From Enoplolaimus lenunculus (lineage: Eukaryota > Nematoda > Enoplea > Enoplida > Thoracostomopsidae), in assembly GCA_030248215.1 (NCBI GenBank), contig JASANG010002954.1, positions 62,001-126,000 on the forward strand: DNA of 64,000 nucleotides, in the 5' to 3' direction. Made by a program: the position numbers and the translations under genes. Positions 33,396-45,395 of this stretch are shown here, piece after piece. Position 1 is the stretch's first letter. Every line of letters begins with the position of its first letter. The notes beneath the pieces are model-generated. The model worked only from the letters and a program-made list of their open reading frames with translations. It searched no databases and was not told where the DNA came from.

Positions 33396-33475
33396 CTGCA
33401 AAATTTGCTGCTGTATTGTGAGAATACTGAAACTCACAAATAAGCACCGATAAATATAACACAACGCGAAGTTAC

Positions 33476-33532
33476 CATGTTTCTGCGCAATTAATACATT
33501 TGATGCACTTTTTACATTAATAGCATTATTCA
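33476..33532 (-). CDS. Tentative upstream exon of the unrecognised gene
   Basis: The donor CATG|GTAACT is good and its phase fits the exon at 33293-33395 (His-Asp junction). The acceptor (TTTTGATTGTAAG) is poor and doubles as a possible donor. The encoded segment is NAINVKSASNVLIAQKH. No start codon has been found further upstream. Confidence 0.3.
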
Positions 33533-34137
33533 CTTACAATCAAAACAACGTTTTCCAACGTTAGTGAGGTAAGAGCCCTTTTTCTTTTTTTTTTGATCAC
33601 GGGGCTGCCGCCTCCTTGAACCTCTAGCAATTTCAGCCGCCCTATGTAGGGTCGGGTTTCCGCAACCCAAAGCCCCCGCAGTAATCGGTTCTCGTACCAG
33701 ACTGCCAAAAACAGAGTATCAAAGTTATTTTTTCAATGAGTGGCTTAGCGCAGTGCGGGGGATTGGGGTACACAGGCCCCCATCCTATTCACGGCTCCTT
33801 TAGCTAGCGGGAAATGCGCGAGGGTGGGGGTGGGAGCGGCAGCCCAAATTAAAAAAATTTTTCTATGCGAATGGAGAAGTTTTTCTTGTGGGGGAAAGTA
33901 AATAAGTGAACATTCGTTAGCCGCTTCGTTAGCTGAAGTATTCACAACTCAAAAATGATCCACCAGATACAAAAATTTTCAAATAAAATCGAACAAGTTT
34001 TCCAAAAGCAATTTTAGAGACACTACGAAACTCAGAAAATTAACATCAATTCTTTTCCTCACTTCACTATCCACGTCCGCAATAGAGAGTTATTCAGACA
34101 ATTCCACCCTCTCCGACACCATGCTTCGGGCTGATGT

Positions 34138-34290
34138 TACTTTAAGGGGCGTAACAGTTGATTAAGCGTATTCCTAAGCCAAAGTGTTGCAAAAATAAGT
34201 TCCTAAGCCTAAGTGTTGCAAATCTAGAATCTAAATCTACTCTTTTATAGACCCACCAAAAACCTGGACGCCCGTTAAAGTAACATGGAC
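34138..34290 (-). mobile_element. GGCCAATGTTAC subfamily MITE with perfect 8-bp TSD
   Basis: Flanked by CATGCTTC at 34130-34137 and 34291-34298. The ends are mutated (GGGCTGATGTTACTTTAAGG and GTTAAAGTAACATGGAC), but the interior matches 21731-21918, including AAGTGTTGCAAAAATAAG and TATAGACCCACCAAAAACC. Confidence 0.85.
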
Positions 34291-34731
34291 CATGCTTCGT
34301 ATACTTAGAGAACGTACCATGTTAATTTTATTTTACGAACAGCCTAAAAATTCTCGGTTCCTATCAAACATAAGAATTCCACGAACATCACATGACCAGT
34401 TCAAAAAATTTTACCAGAAAACTGTTCAGATGTTTAGCATTTCGACTGTTATGCTTTTGTTTCGTTGACTGCCGTTTAGCAACACAACATCGTGTAATGC
34501 GATGCTCATGAGGTAGAAGATGAACCAAAGCTTCGGGGCGCTCGTGGCACGTCTGATGTCGCTTTGTTGAATGATTTCTGGCACTCGACGCTACCCATAA
34601 TTGTTCACGAGTAGAGATTTCAGGGGATAATACCATAATCACGAAAGAAAGTGACTTAAAGATATAGCAATCATACTATGTATTGCAATGATATTCTGTC
34701 TGGATTACACAAAAATTTATCCTAAAAACGT

Positions 34732-35006
34732 TAAACCCAATTCACACGTGCAAGTTTTTGCTGTGAGAACTTACAGTTGCACAGTCCACGCCGCACTTGC
34801 ATTTTTTATCAGCCAATGAGAGAAGCGAATGCAATAAATTCATTGACCTTGCATGGTTATTCACACATGCAAACTAAATTCGTTTTTTAACGAATTATTT
34901 GCTGCTCTCCAAGTTTTTCAAACGAGATTTTGGACAAAACTTGCAAGAGCAATTTGCAGCTGCAAGTTCTCGCAGAAAAAAAATTGCACGTGTGAACAGG
35001 GCTTTA
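34732..35006. mobile_element. GTGCAAG-family MITE, copy 3
   Basis: Starts AAACCCAATTCACACGTGCA and ends TTGCACGTGTGAACAGGGCT, with TA at both flanks. It shares CAGCCAATGAGAGAAGCG, CATGGTTATTCACACATG and GAGATTTTGGACAAAACTTG with copy 1. Confidence 0.8.
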
Positions 35007-35009
35007 TCA

Positions 35010-36150
35010 ATTTTTAAATGCATGTGGTATAATCACCATCTGGTAATAAATATAAAAACTTTGAATCCAGCGAATACAAAACGTTAAAAATTCAGCTCAT
35101 TATGGAAATATCACCCCAAAACAGTGCGAAGATTAAAAGAATCTTATGTGCATAAGTGTCACAAATATACCGCAGCTGAAACTATTTTCAGGATCTTGGC
35201 ATTGCAATCCACTGACCAGGTAAGGCACGTGCATGCCAGTTGTACTAACATAATTTCAATTATAATTTCGTGCCAATAAAAATTTATATTCCCAACGTAC
35301 CAGGAAAATCCAAAACATGTTAATATATTTGCAATAAGCCCACTGCACCTATGTATCTAGAATTGTTCTGTGCTGACTCAAAGTGCTAGTTACAACCATT
35401 TTAACTATATATAACTGCTAAATTTGACAAACAAAACTCTATAGCCCAGCAAAACACATAACGCACTAAATTTTACTTACAAATTTAATACAAATATTCC
35501 GAGTTTTATTTGCACATTTAATATAAATAAAAAAGGCATTTGCGCCTTTCAAGTTGCAACGATAGCGCAGGAAGCACAATTCAACCACACATTAACATCT
35601 GACTTTGGCAGCCCCTGCGGTTTTAAATAAATATGATAGCTGTCATAAACTTAACGCAACTAACAAAATTTTACTTTTTTATAGAACTTCGTTGAATGTA
35701 ATAAAGTTCTTTACTTAAACATGCACCAATAATCCAGCATCGGTATCTCGTTCCGGTATATTTTAGGCTTGAAATGCACAAGTGAGTAAAGCGTTTTACT
35801 ACACGAACTGAAAAATTCAGCGATGCAAAAACTGGAAAAAACACGGTTTTTCCACTACTTATACAAAAGCAAACTGCACAGGATGCGCGATAATCAAAAC
35901 GAATAAAAGAAACATTATAGTTCGAACGCACAACAACATATCAAACCGTTGGCATTGTTGTACATTCCCATTTTGAAATTTAATACAATTTTATAAGTTT
36001 TCGTTTCAAGCACATTTTCTTAAGCAATGAAATTAATCATCAATCTTTTCCGACTGGTCTTAATGTTTTTAACAACACGTCCTGCAATGCAGACCAAAAC
36101 ATGTTGTTAGAACAGAAATTAAAATTAACGCGCCTTGATCAACTGTTGTT
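35010..36150. other. Intergenic, no gene supported
   Basis: AT-rich sequence between the GTGCAAG element and the stop of the CapA-like gene. A minus-strand open frame at 35671-35931 lacks homology and splice support. The 3' untranslated region of the CapA-like gene must lie at the high-coordinate end of this stretch. Confidence 0.45.
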
Positions 36151-37488
36151 CTAAAACACTAGCCGAAAATACTTAATACCTTCAAATAAAGGGGCTTCCT
36201 CAATATCAAGTTGTCCAATCTTTTTGCACTCTCGTTTCATTGTTTCGAACAAATATCGGTATCCACTGCCACTACTAACGTGATTTACTGTTAATTTTCG
36301 CAATTCCATAGGCACCAAATTGAGCGAAACCAACCTGCCAGTATTCGGTTCAACATCAACAAAATACATAAAGCTCAAATCATCTCTCATCTGCTGATAC
36401 CTTGATCCTGCACCACCACAGCTTTGTATTCCCTCATAGTCACTTAAAAAGTCGCCACAGCCATACGCAATAAGCTTACCCTTATATACTTCAACCCCTT
36501 TGATATGATGAGATGAATGTCCATGTATAATATCAACTCCTGCGTTATCAATTAATTTATGCGCGAATTCTGTTTGACCGGGTTCCAATTCAAACCCCCA
36601 ATTGCCACCCCAATGAATTGAAATCACAACTATATCACCGGACTGTCTATTATCACTGATTAAACGGCAAAGTGCCGCAAAGTCTTCAGGCGAATCAAAA
36701 TACACCAAATTAACTCCAGCTTTACTTTGAGATGCCTTCCAAAGAACAGGAACTCCGCTTGAGCGATGTCCAAGCCCAAACACCAAAACTCTATGTGATC
36801 CGCAAGTTTCAGAACCAGCTAAGTGGTAACCAGGAGATTTAATGATAGCAGGTTGCCTAGCAGCCGCTAAATTTTTTCCAGCTCCGCAAGTTGCAATCTG
36901 CGCGGTCGACAACGTTTCAAGAGTCTCATCAAATCCAGCGTAATCCCAATCTAACGTATGATTGTTACTTAAAACTGCAACATCAATAGCCGCTTCGGCA
37001 ATTACATCAACATTTTTCGGATGCATTCGATAATTTATTCCTTTATGAGGCCAAGGTGTACTGCTTGTTGTCACAGCAGTTTCAAGATTAATAACTCGAC
37101 AATCTGGTCTAAACGCATTGAGTACTCGGATAGCGTCACCCCAAATATAATTTTTATCACGCTCCGTCGGTAAAGGCCCATTAACTTGAACTGCGAGCTG
37201 GACATAATCACGCGCATCTTTTACATAACTTTCGTGCAACTTTGGGTCGCAGCTATAAGGTAATATCTGATCAATGCCTCTGCCAAGCATGACATCGCCA
37301 ACTATAAAAATTCGAATAAAACCAGTAGCTTTATGAGACATATTGGACGCAGCACATGTGGTAGGAGAACCTTTTTGTTGAGAAATAGGCATTGCAGACT
37401 GCAACAAATTGAGCATAGGCAACTGTTGTAAGTTTAACCAACAAGTTTTAGATATTAAACGAGTCAAGCGAAAATCAAAACGCCACAT
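36151..37488 (-). CDS. CapA / PGA_cap-family metallophosphatase-fold protein
   Basis: A 445-residue, apparently intronless gene of the CapA (poly-gamma-glutamate biosynthesis-like, PGA_cap) family, which has a calcineurin-like metallophosphatase fold. Visible motifs, in family order: GDVMLGRGID (64-73), INLETAV (133-139), SNNHTLDWDYAG (174-185), IHWGGNWG (291-298), IIHGHSSHH (320-328) and YGCGDFLSDYEGI (342-354). The Asp, Asn, Glu and His residues expected to bind metal are all present, so the enzyme looks intact. Length is normal for the family apart from about 55 extra N-terminal residues, rich in Arg/Lys/Leu and nearly free of acids, which could be a mitochondrial targeting sequence. Met50 is an alternative start closer to the usual family N-terminus. 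The substrate is unknown. Bacterial relatives act in capsule polymer export or synthesis, and animal members are not well characterised. Horizontal origin is possible but not shown. Confidence 0.9.
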   Translation of the reverse strand: MWRFDFRLTRLISKTCWLNLQQLPMLNLLQSAMPISQQKGSPTTCAASNMSHKATGFIRIFIVGDVMLGRGIDQILPYSCDPKLHESYVKDARDYVQLAVQVNGPLPTERDKNYIWGDAIRVLNAFRPDCRVINLETAVTTSSTPWPHKGINYRMHPKNVDVIAEAAIDVAVLSNNHTLDWDYAGFDETLETLSTAQIATCGAGKNLAAARQPAIIKSPGYHLAGSETCGSHRVLVFGLGHRSSGVPVLWKASQSKAGVNLVYFDSPEDFAALCRLISDNRQSGDIVVISIHWGGNWGFELEPGQTEFAHKLIDNAGVDIIHGHSSHHIKGVEVYKGKLIAYGCGDFLSDYEGIQSCGGAGSRYQQMRDDLSFMYFVDVEPNTGRLVSLNLVPMELRKLTVNHVSSGSGYRYLFETMKRECKKIGQLDIEEAPLFEGIKYFRLVF

Positions 37489-37728
37489 TAACTAACATAA
37501 TTACACTTACTAACATTTTTATACAAACATACAACTTGAAACAAATTATAAAATAAGTATGTTTTAAGGTAGAAAAGTAAAAGTGAACAAACATGCTAAA
37601 TGCCGATTCCTATACGCATTGTTTGAAAGTGTAATACTTTGCTGAATGTTTTTATGTAGTGTAGTTTTGGTGTTAAATTACTAAATTACTACGCGGCAAC
37701 TTAAAATATCATAAGCAAACCCCAATAA

Positions 37729-38620
37729 ATTCAGTCAATTTTATGCAGTTCACACGTGTACATAGTGTCAGAACTGCACGGTCGGGACGACCCCTATCCC
37801 CAAAGTACTGCCAATATAATTGGTTTTCCCCTTATCGAACCTCGGACCTCTCGCTCGCAAGTCAAGCGCGCTACCCATTACACCACGCGGCCGATATCAT
37901 AATTTCCTCTGGTGCTATATGTGCACGAGTATGTATGTCTTAACATTACACATTCAGTCAATTTTATGCAGTTCACACGTGTACATAGTGTCAGAACTGC
38001 ACGGTCGGGACGACCCCTTTCCCCAAAGTACTGCCAATATAATTGGTTTTCCCCTAATCGAACCTCGGACCTCTCGCTCGCAAGTCAAGCGCGCTACCCA
38101 TTACACCACGCGGCCGATATCATAATTTCCTCTGGTGCTATATGTGCACGAGTATGTATGTCTTAACATTACACATTCAGTCAATTTTATGCAGTTCACA
38201 CGTGCACACAGTGTCAGAACTGCGCGGTCGGGACGACCCCTTTCCCCAAAGTACTGCCAATATAATTGGTTTTCCCCTAATCGAACCTCGGACCTCTCGC
38301 TCGCAAGTCAAGCGCGCTACCCATTACACCACGCGGCCGATATCATAATTTCCTCTGGTGCTATATGTGCACGAGTATGTATGTCTTAACATTACACATT
38401 CAGTCAATTTTATGTAGTTCACACGTGTACATAGTGTCAGAACTACACAGTCGGGACGACCCCTTTCCCCAAAGTACTGCCAATATAATTGGTTTTCCCC
38501 TTATCGAACCTCGGACCTCTCGCTCGCAAGTCAAGCGCGCTTCCCATGACACCAGGCGGCCGATATCATAATTTCATCTGGTGCTATATGTGCACGAGTA
38601 TGTATGTCTTAACATTACAC
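37729..38620 (-). repeat. Four tandem 223-bp units of a tRNA-derived SINE
   Basis: Units start at 37729, 37952, 38175 and 38398 with an exact 223-bp period and very few differences. On the minus strand each contains a tRNA-like head beginning GGCCGCGTGGTGTAATGGG (37892 downward in unit 1), with an A box TGGTGTAATGG, an anticodon-like loop CTTGCGA and a B box GGTTCGAT. The 3' half of the acceptor stem and a paired T stem are missing, so these are not working tRNAs. The rest of each unit (including TGCACGAGTATGTATGTC) is the SINE body. Open frames through the units are artefacts. Unit 4 carries changes in the head (CCCATGACACCAGGCGG). Confidence 0.85.
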
Positions 38621-39298
38621 ACTCTGCACATACACAAGCTACACCAAGATACTCACAAATACTGCAACGAGAAAATTCACATTGATCTTTGTAGCAACTC
38701 GTAGTTTTAACGTTGCACTAGCTATGTATTAGTTGCAATTCCCCCCGTTTCCTTCCACATAGCGGTTTATTTATTCAACAGCGGTTTATATATTCAACGT
38801 ATATTTCAAGTATCCTATTAAGTTCTCATTTAAAAACAAATCAAAAAACGAAAATAGAATTGCGAAAAACAAACGTTTCTCGGAACCTAATAGAACGAAT
38901 GTTTACGGGATGAGCCGAATAGATGTAAATTTAACGTATTCATTATTGTAACAAACATTAAGAACACCGAACGATATGCACTTTCTGACAACTACAGTTT
39001 TCTACTGAAAGTCAAAACACGCCAAGTAGTTTTAGTCCAGTGTTTCTTTCATTTCGATCGAAAATTAACTGAATTGTGGTCAACAATTTTGGTGTGCCGG
39101 GTTGCGTTGCATTAAAGCTGGAAGGTTCGTTTAAGTAATGCAGAATTTAATTTAATTGTGTCACGTTTGCCGACACTAAGTAATCCGTTATGTCCGCATC
39201 GTATCTGTATGAAAAATTAACATCGTTAACATTTACGGGAAATATCTTTGTCTCAAGACTTTAATACGATTACTACCTAGTTTATTTTGTAACCTCAG
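38621..39298. other. Upstream region of the RanBP9/10 gene
   Basis: No coding exon found. The stretch probably holds the promoter and any non-coding first exon of the downstream gene. No TATA box or clear promoter motif could be singled out from the AT-rich background. Confidence 0.4.
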
Positions 39299-39299
39299 G
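39285..39299 (+). promoter_or_regulatory. Strong 3' splice site 17 nt before the RanBP9/10 start codon
   Basis: A T-rich tract followed by AACCTCAG ends at 39298, and the in-frame ATG is at 39316. This is either the end of a 5' UTR intron or, in a nematode, a spliced-leader trans-splicing acceptor. The ATG at 39308 is out of frame and meets TGA at once. Confidence 0.55.
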
Positions 39300-39315
39300 A
39301 GGTAATCATGTGATC

Positions 39316-39475
39316 ATGCCATCGCGAACTGAATTTCATATACAGGACGAGCCGTTCAAGCGTCTGTACCCATTTGTAGATGAATCAAAAACTCCTTTGC
39401 CGAAGTGTTGGAGCAACAAAGATAAATTTCAGTTTTTAGGCCTGTCACAGGACAGTCGACGCATACATTACAAAG
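39316..39475 (+). CDS. RANBP9: RanBP9/10 exon 1
   Basis: Starts [20 protein letters not shown] and ends at RRIHYKG, the typical entry to the RanBP9 SPRY domain. Donor AAAG|GTAAAA splits a Gly codon. A GTG six bases upstream is in frame but ATG 39316 is the natural start. Confidence 0.9.
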
Positions 39476-42400
39476 GTAAAAATTTTATTGTGAATAAATG
39501 GCTGCAGTAAGGTTATACTGCGGTTCGATTGCATTCTTTTCCTACACTTTAGCATTGCCGGTGGTTTTAACGTAGCGCGTTCGAGTTGCTGTAACATTAA
39601 GTTTCTGTAAATTAGCGTTTATGGATGGTTCGTGGTATCTTGAAGTTGAGAAAATATGACTAATGTATTCAAAATGAGCAATTTCAGGTTCACTGACCAA
39701 TAGTTGTTAGTACCAACTGTCCTTGACGTTTAATCTTTAGCACTCACTCAATGCTGGCATGTTTTTTGATTTATTTTAGGTCATGGAAAAAGTCACAAAG
39801 ATGCTGCGGCTGTAAGAGCTACACACCCGATTCCTGCAGCTTGCGGACTCTATTATTATGAAGTTAAAATAACGAGCAAAGGCAGAGATGGGTATGTGTT
39901 ATGGCACTCATTTTGTGATGATGTTTTCACTGAGTTTTGACTTGATATCGTACATATTTTAAAGGTTGGTATAGGCACGTAAGTGAGACTAAGTTATAGG
40001 TGGTATATACAAGTAAACTGTTTTATAGGTATTTATTGGGGTTCACCCGGAATATCAAGTCGATTTTCGGTTACTTGATTGAAATGACAAAAATAAGCAC
40101 TTCAAGAAGCAAAAATCCCAAAAAAATTATAGCATTGTTTATAGTAAACCAGTCGTAGTGGGGCTACATTTATTGAGCGAAGCTCGAACGCACGTAAGCA
40201 ATTAAGCTAATATGCAAATTAGCTATTAGCTAACTATTCAATTATCGGTTTCGGATGTTTGTAAACTATTTATTCAAATTCTTCGCACCCAAAAACTGTT
40301 CAGCCACTCTAATAATTTTTGGAATAATTTAAAAAGTCCTAATTTTGTTATGTCAATTAAGCTAATATGCAAATTAGTTATTAGCTAACTATTAAATTAT
40401 CGGTTGTGGATGTTTGTAAACAATTTGTTCAGATTCTTCGCACCCAAAAACCTTCAGTAAAACCTAATAATTATGGAAATAATTTAAAAAGTCCTAGTTT
40501 TGTCTGTCAATTAAGTTAATATGCAAATTAGCTATTAGCTAACTATTCAATTTTTCGTTTTGGTTGTTTGTAAACTATTTATTGAAGTTCCTCGCACCAA
40601 TAAATCCTTTAGTGCTGAAATTATATTGCTTTTAACCTTAATAATTAGCGAAATATTGTAAAAAGTCTTAATTTAGGCTTATGAACTATGCTAATATGCA
40701 AATTATCTATTAGCTAACTGCTCAATTATCGGTTTTGGAGGTTTGTAAACAGTCTACGCAGATTCCTCGCACCCAAAAACCCTTTAATGCTGAAATTAGA
40801 TTGCTTCTAACTGTAATAATTAGTGAAATATTGTGGAAAGTCCTAATTTAGGCTTAAATAATTATGCAAATTAGCCTGTAGCTAATAAACGGCTTAAAAT
40901 TTTAAAACCCTAATGCGAGGTTAACACCCCAGGATAATTGGCTTTCAAACAAAAAAAGTTTATCAAAATCGGTTCAGCCGGTCCTGAGATTCTTTTCGGA
41001 CGGACAGACGGACGGACGGACATCCACCTTTCGACCCCCAAGTACAAAACATAAAACGCTTCGCGAAACTCCGAGCTTCGCTCGGAGTTTCGCTTCGCTC
41101 AATGATACTAAATTAGAGTTATTAAATTTGACTTTTTGTTGAAATATGCACTTAATATTCGGCTCTAGTAATTGTTGCTATCCGGTTGAACCCATATATA
41201 TGGGCGCATATTTGTATATTCATGGTTACGTATATATGATTATATGATCATTTCTTGCTATTACTATTGCAGTTACATGGGAATTGGTTTTTCACAACAA
41301 GGAGTCAGTCTTAACCGGTTGCCAGGTATGTATTTTTGTAGCGTATGTACGTATGTATTATTTGTATTTGTAATCATGTCATTTTGCTTATAAATGTCTG
41401 GTTCACGTTTTTCGCTCTAACAAGAGGATTGGGTAAGTCATCCAAGACAAACTTCTCGATTTTTCTTCAGTAGTTTTGGTCAAACCGTCGACCAGGAGTT
41501 TTGTTTTTTATAAGCTGGAGAAAAAAATATTTGTTTCTATTATGGTGACATAAATATTGTTAATTAATATAATATCATTTTAAGGATGGGATAAAAATTC
41601 TTACGGATATCATGGGGACGATGGTTGTTCGTTTTGTTCGTGCGGTCAAGGTCAGCCGTACGGTCCAACATTTACAACCGGCGATATCATTGGCTGTGGC
41701 TTGAATTTAGTTGATCGAACAATTTTCTACACCAAAAATGGACAAAATCTCGGTTAGCGCTTAGCAACTTTTTGTTTTATTAATCTTAAACTTGACGGCA
41801 TGGTTTGGAACATTGTGGACCGGCATGCACATTTCACATTAACACCCGCGTACAGTAAATACTTGCATGTTTTGTTTTGCGTGGTGGCGAAGTTTTGTTT
41901 GCAAATACATGGTTTAAATAAAACAAATTCTTTTTTCTGATAATATTTACACGATTGACATTTAATATGCGGTCTAAACCCTGATATATATTTTCAGGTG
42001 TTGCATTCACTAATTTGCCGGTACGTTTATTTCTATAGTTGAAATAAGCTAGCTTAGGATTTAGTGCATTTGAACAACACAAAAAGATTGGTTGGGTAGG
42101 ACAAAGACTATGCTGGTGTGGTGTTGCTGTGGTCTTGCAATGTTACAATATTGCGCATTGGTTGTTCTTACGCTTTTAAAGTGCTTAAATAATGCATACG
42201 ATATCGCCGTAACTTTCATTTGATGATGGTTTCTTTTGGATCTCGTTGAGAAATCCAGCGACTCATTTAGACTAGACTTCAGTTCTCATTTTGTAGATGA
42301 ACTTATATCCAACGGTTGGCTTACAAACACAAGGTGAAATTGTGGATACCAATTTTGGACAAGACGCATTTGTGTACGACATCGATAATGAAATGAAGGT

Positions 42401-45355
42401 TAGTTTGGTATTGGAATGTGAAAGTTGCAGAGATACTACATTCGTGCGTCGCGTTGTGTATTATTTCAGTTTATTCGCGTTCACTTTGTTTGAAATTGCT
42501 GGATTCTCTACTGGTTGGGCAGTTGCGTCGAAGAAACTTTGTATTACTATTCCCTGGTGTAAAGTATTTTACTGTGCGTTCCTAGATTTGTCACTGTTGA
42601 TATGCAAAATGTAGGTTGAAAACTATTTGCAATATGCACGCAGTTTATATAGATTCCCCCCCCCAATATGCACGCCGTTTATATAGATTTCCCCAGCATT
42701 AGGGCTTAGGCTTAGTTGCGGGTATAAACTTGGGTTTAAGCCTTCTCCTGAGCCCAAGGTTTATCGTGTCCTCATAAAAATATAGGGCTGAAACTGTACA
42801 AGAGCCGTTTGCTGTTATAGTCGAATTTTGAACGATCAGAAACGTGATATCACCAAAGTACATACATAATTCAGGGTGCGACCGGATACCAAAAACTGCC
42901 AGAGCCGGATAATCGAATATCCCGGCCGGAGCGAGATAATTGATTCAAATGTAATACTAGATAGATGGCATTCAAACATTCAGACGTAGCTAACAATTCT
43001 TACTTCCGTGGCTTAAGGTATCCAAAGTGTTTACGTTACAAAGCTTAAGCATCTCACGTCGACGCATTTTTAGCACTTTTTAAAATCCGGAACGGAATGT
43101 CGATTTTTGCCGGAGCTGGATATTTGGTTGCACCGCAGTGTGATGGTTGATGTGATTTTAGGAGACGCGCGTGCGTATTCGGTGTTCTATTGAAAAATTT
43201 GCGCTTCCAAATACATCATACGAAGAAGAAATGTCCAAGTAATAGATTAAGAAATATAATAATAGATTAAGAAATATAACATCTGTTAGATTTAAATACA
43301 AATCTAAATATGAAGCGTCCGTTGCTTAATGGATTTATCCCTGTTATACGTTGTTTCAATTATCTGATCATTGTATTTAAAGAAGTTGGCAGTGTTGGAT
43401 AAGCAGCTCACTAGTAGTAATCACGAGTAGTTTATTTTGACTGAATTAAAAAGATAATTTTTCAAAACTTCGCTATTTCAATCATAGCCTCAAGAATCAA
43501 GATCATACAGGATTTTTATTCAAAGCTTGTTTTGCGGAGTTGGAATAAGCACTTGATTATGCTTGTTTTATATTACAGGCTGGTCTTGGGTTACCTCACT
43601 CATCACGGTTATAGCGATACTGCGAAGTCGTTGTGCAAAGCGTCAGGCTTGACATTAGAAGAAGACAATCGGTCAATTGGAAATCGACAAAGTAAGTGTT
43701 TGATGCTCAGTGGATTACACAAGCATACGTTCGTTTAATGTTTGACCGATCAATTCGTTCCGCCGCCATACCCAATAGAAATCGGCTGCAGCCTCAGTCT
43801 GGAACGTTGGGCCTTGGTCTTGTTTTTAACTGACACCTCCCATCTCTGACTATGATACCGATTTATCTTACTAGCTTTATTTCACATTATTAGGATCGCT
43901 TGCTAAGGCGTAAATCAGTTGCGGTCGACTTAGATACGTGGACAAAAGTATGAAACTACAACTCTGTTACAAATCGAGGAGTATATTTTTCTCAAAACAA
44001 GAGTAATAATTTTTTAAAATTTCATTGTGAGGAAGGATCAAACGCTGTAAAAGTACTGGAATGAACAGGCATACCTAAATAGAATTTTTTTTATTCTGCC
44101 GACTTTGAGAAATGAAAAAACTCCAACAGATAGCACAACAGTGATAAGTTTTTTCTATTCTCCATCCCTGCTAGGAAAAGATAATTTTGTCCATTACCCA
44201 TTGTTGCTAAGCGCTGTGAGGCCAATACACTATTCTCAATAATTGTCGTTCGTTACGTTGTATATAAGTCAAGGTATATTTGTAGCAGTTTTGAACTGTA
44301 TTTTGTTACAGAAGTGATACGGTTAATCCTCGCTGGTCGTATTGGTGAAGCGATAACAACAATAACCGAGCTGTATCCAGATTTACTCGGAAACAAACCT
44401 GACCTACTATTTATGCTCAAATGCCGACAATTCATTGAAATGGTCAACGGAACCGACCCGGACGTTACTCGAAGTCGCGGTTTTGGTAATAGATGCTAAT
44501 TATATATTTGGATGACAGAGACGTTGTTATTATTAAGAATTCATGATACTCTTGGACAACTGTATGCAACTGGTTGCATTCTGTGTGCAAAAAATGTAAC
44601 CTGAGCGCGTTGCTTCTTTGGCCCACCCTCCTCATTTATGAGCGGTCTCATAATTATCACAAACGGTAGAAATTAACTAAAAACATCCCCCAAAGACGAG
44701 GGGGTCGGGCAGTAATGCATCGAGTTCTAGTAAATTTTTCAACGTGTAACAGCGCCTATGTTGCATGCTTTTCCTTATTGCAATTATTGACTCGTATTGT
44801 TAATAACATTTCATGGCGTATAACAACACCCATCGGTGTAAATCTCCCGTTTATGTTAAAGAAGCTGGAGCTGGAACTTGATTCAAGTATTAAAAGTGTT
44901 AGGTTATGCTTAACAATCTCAACTTTCAGTAAAATGTCAGTCTTTGGACAGTCTAGTTTATTCTCTATTAGCTAATACGCCACCTTAACTTACGTACAAT
45001 TTTTACTAATACTGATTACCTAATGTAGTTTTTACTAGAAATTTCTAAATTTTTAGCAAGTCGTGCATCACCGTCTCAACGTCGCGATGGTTCGTCAGTA
45101 ACGGGGTACGGTCAGCGCCGGGGATCCGGAACCGGTATTTCCCATCACCGGTCATCTCTTGGCGGAACCGGGACCGCTGGGAAAGAGTGTGCATCAGGTA
45201 ATAATTATTATGGCGGTGGCTCATCGTCTCATAATATTCCGCCATATCTCACAGCATCAAAATCACGTCATTCACCGTTTCATTCTCCGTCAGGTACGTA
45301 AGTTCTTTGTATTGCATTTTTTGGTAGGTATGTGCCGAATAATAATAATATAATG

Positions 45356-45395
<40 letters not shown>

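Noticed and set aside
37820-37892. Functional tRNA gene on the minus strand
   Set aside because: A and B boxes and a D arm are present, but the T stem does not pair and the 3' acceptor half is missing in all four units.
37743-38704. Several overlapping open frames of 60-100 codons with near-identical peptides
   Set aside because: They are the four tandem SINE units read in different frames. The tRNA-like head with A and B boxes explains the sequence better than a protein family.
43532-43578. Upstream extension of the LisH exon in frame
   Set aside because: It lies before the TATTACAG acceptor, and exon 7 at 43162-43238 supplies the proper linker in phase.
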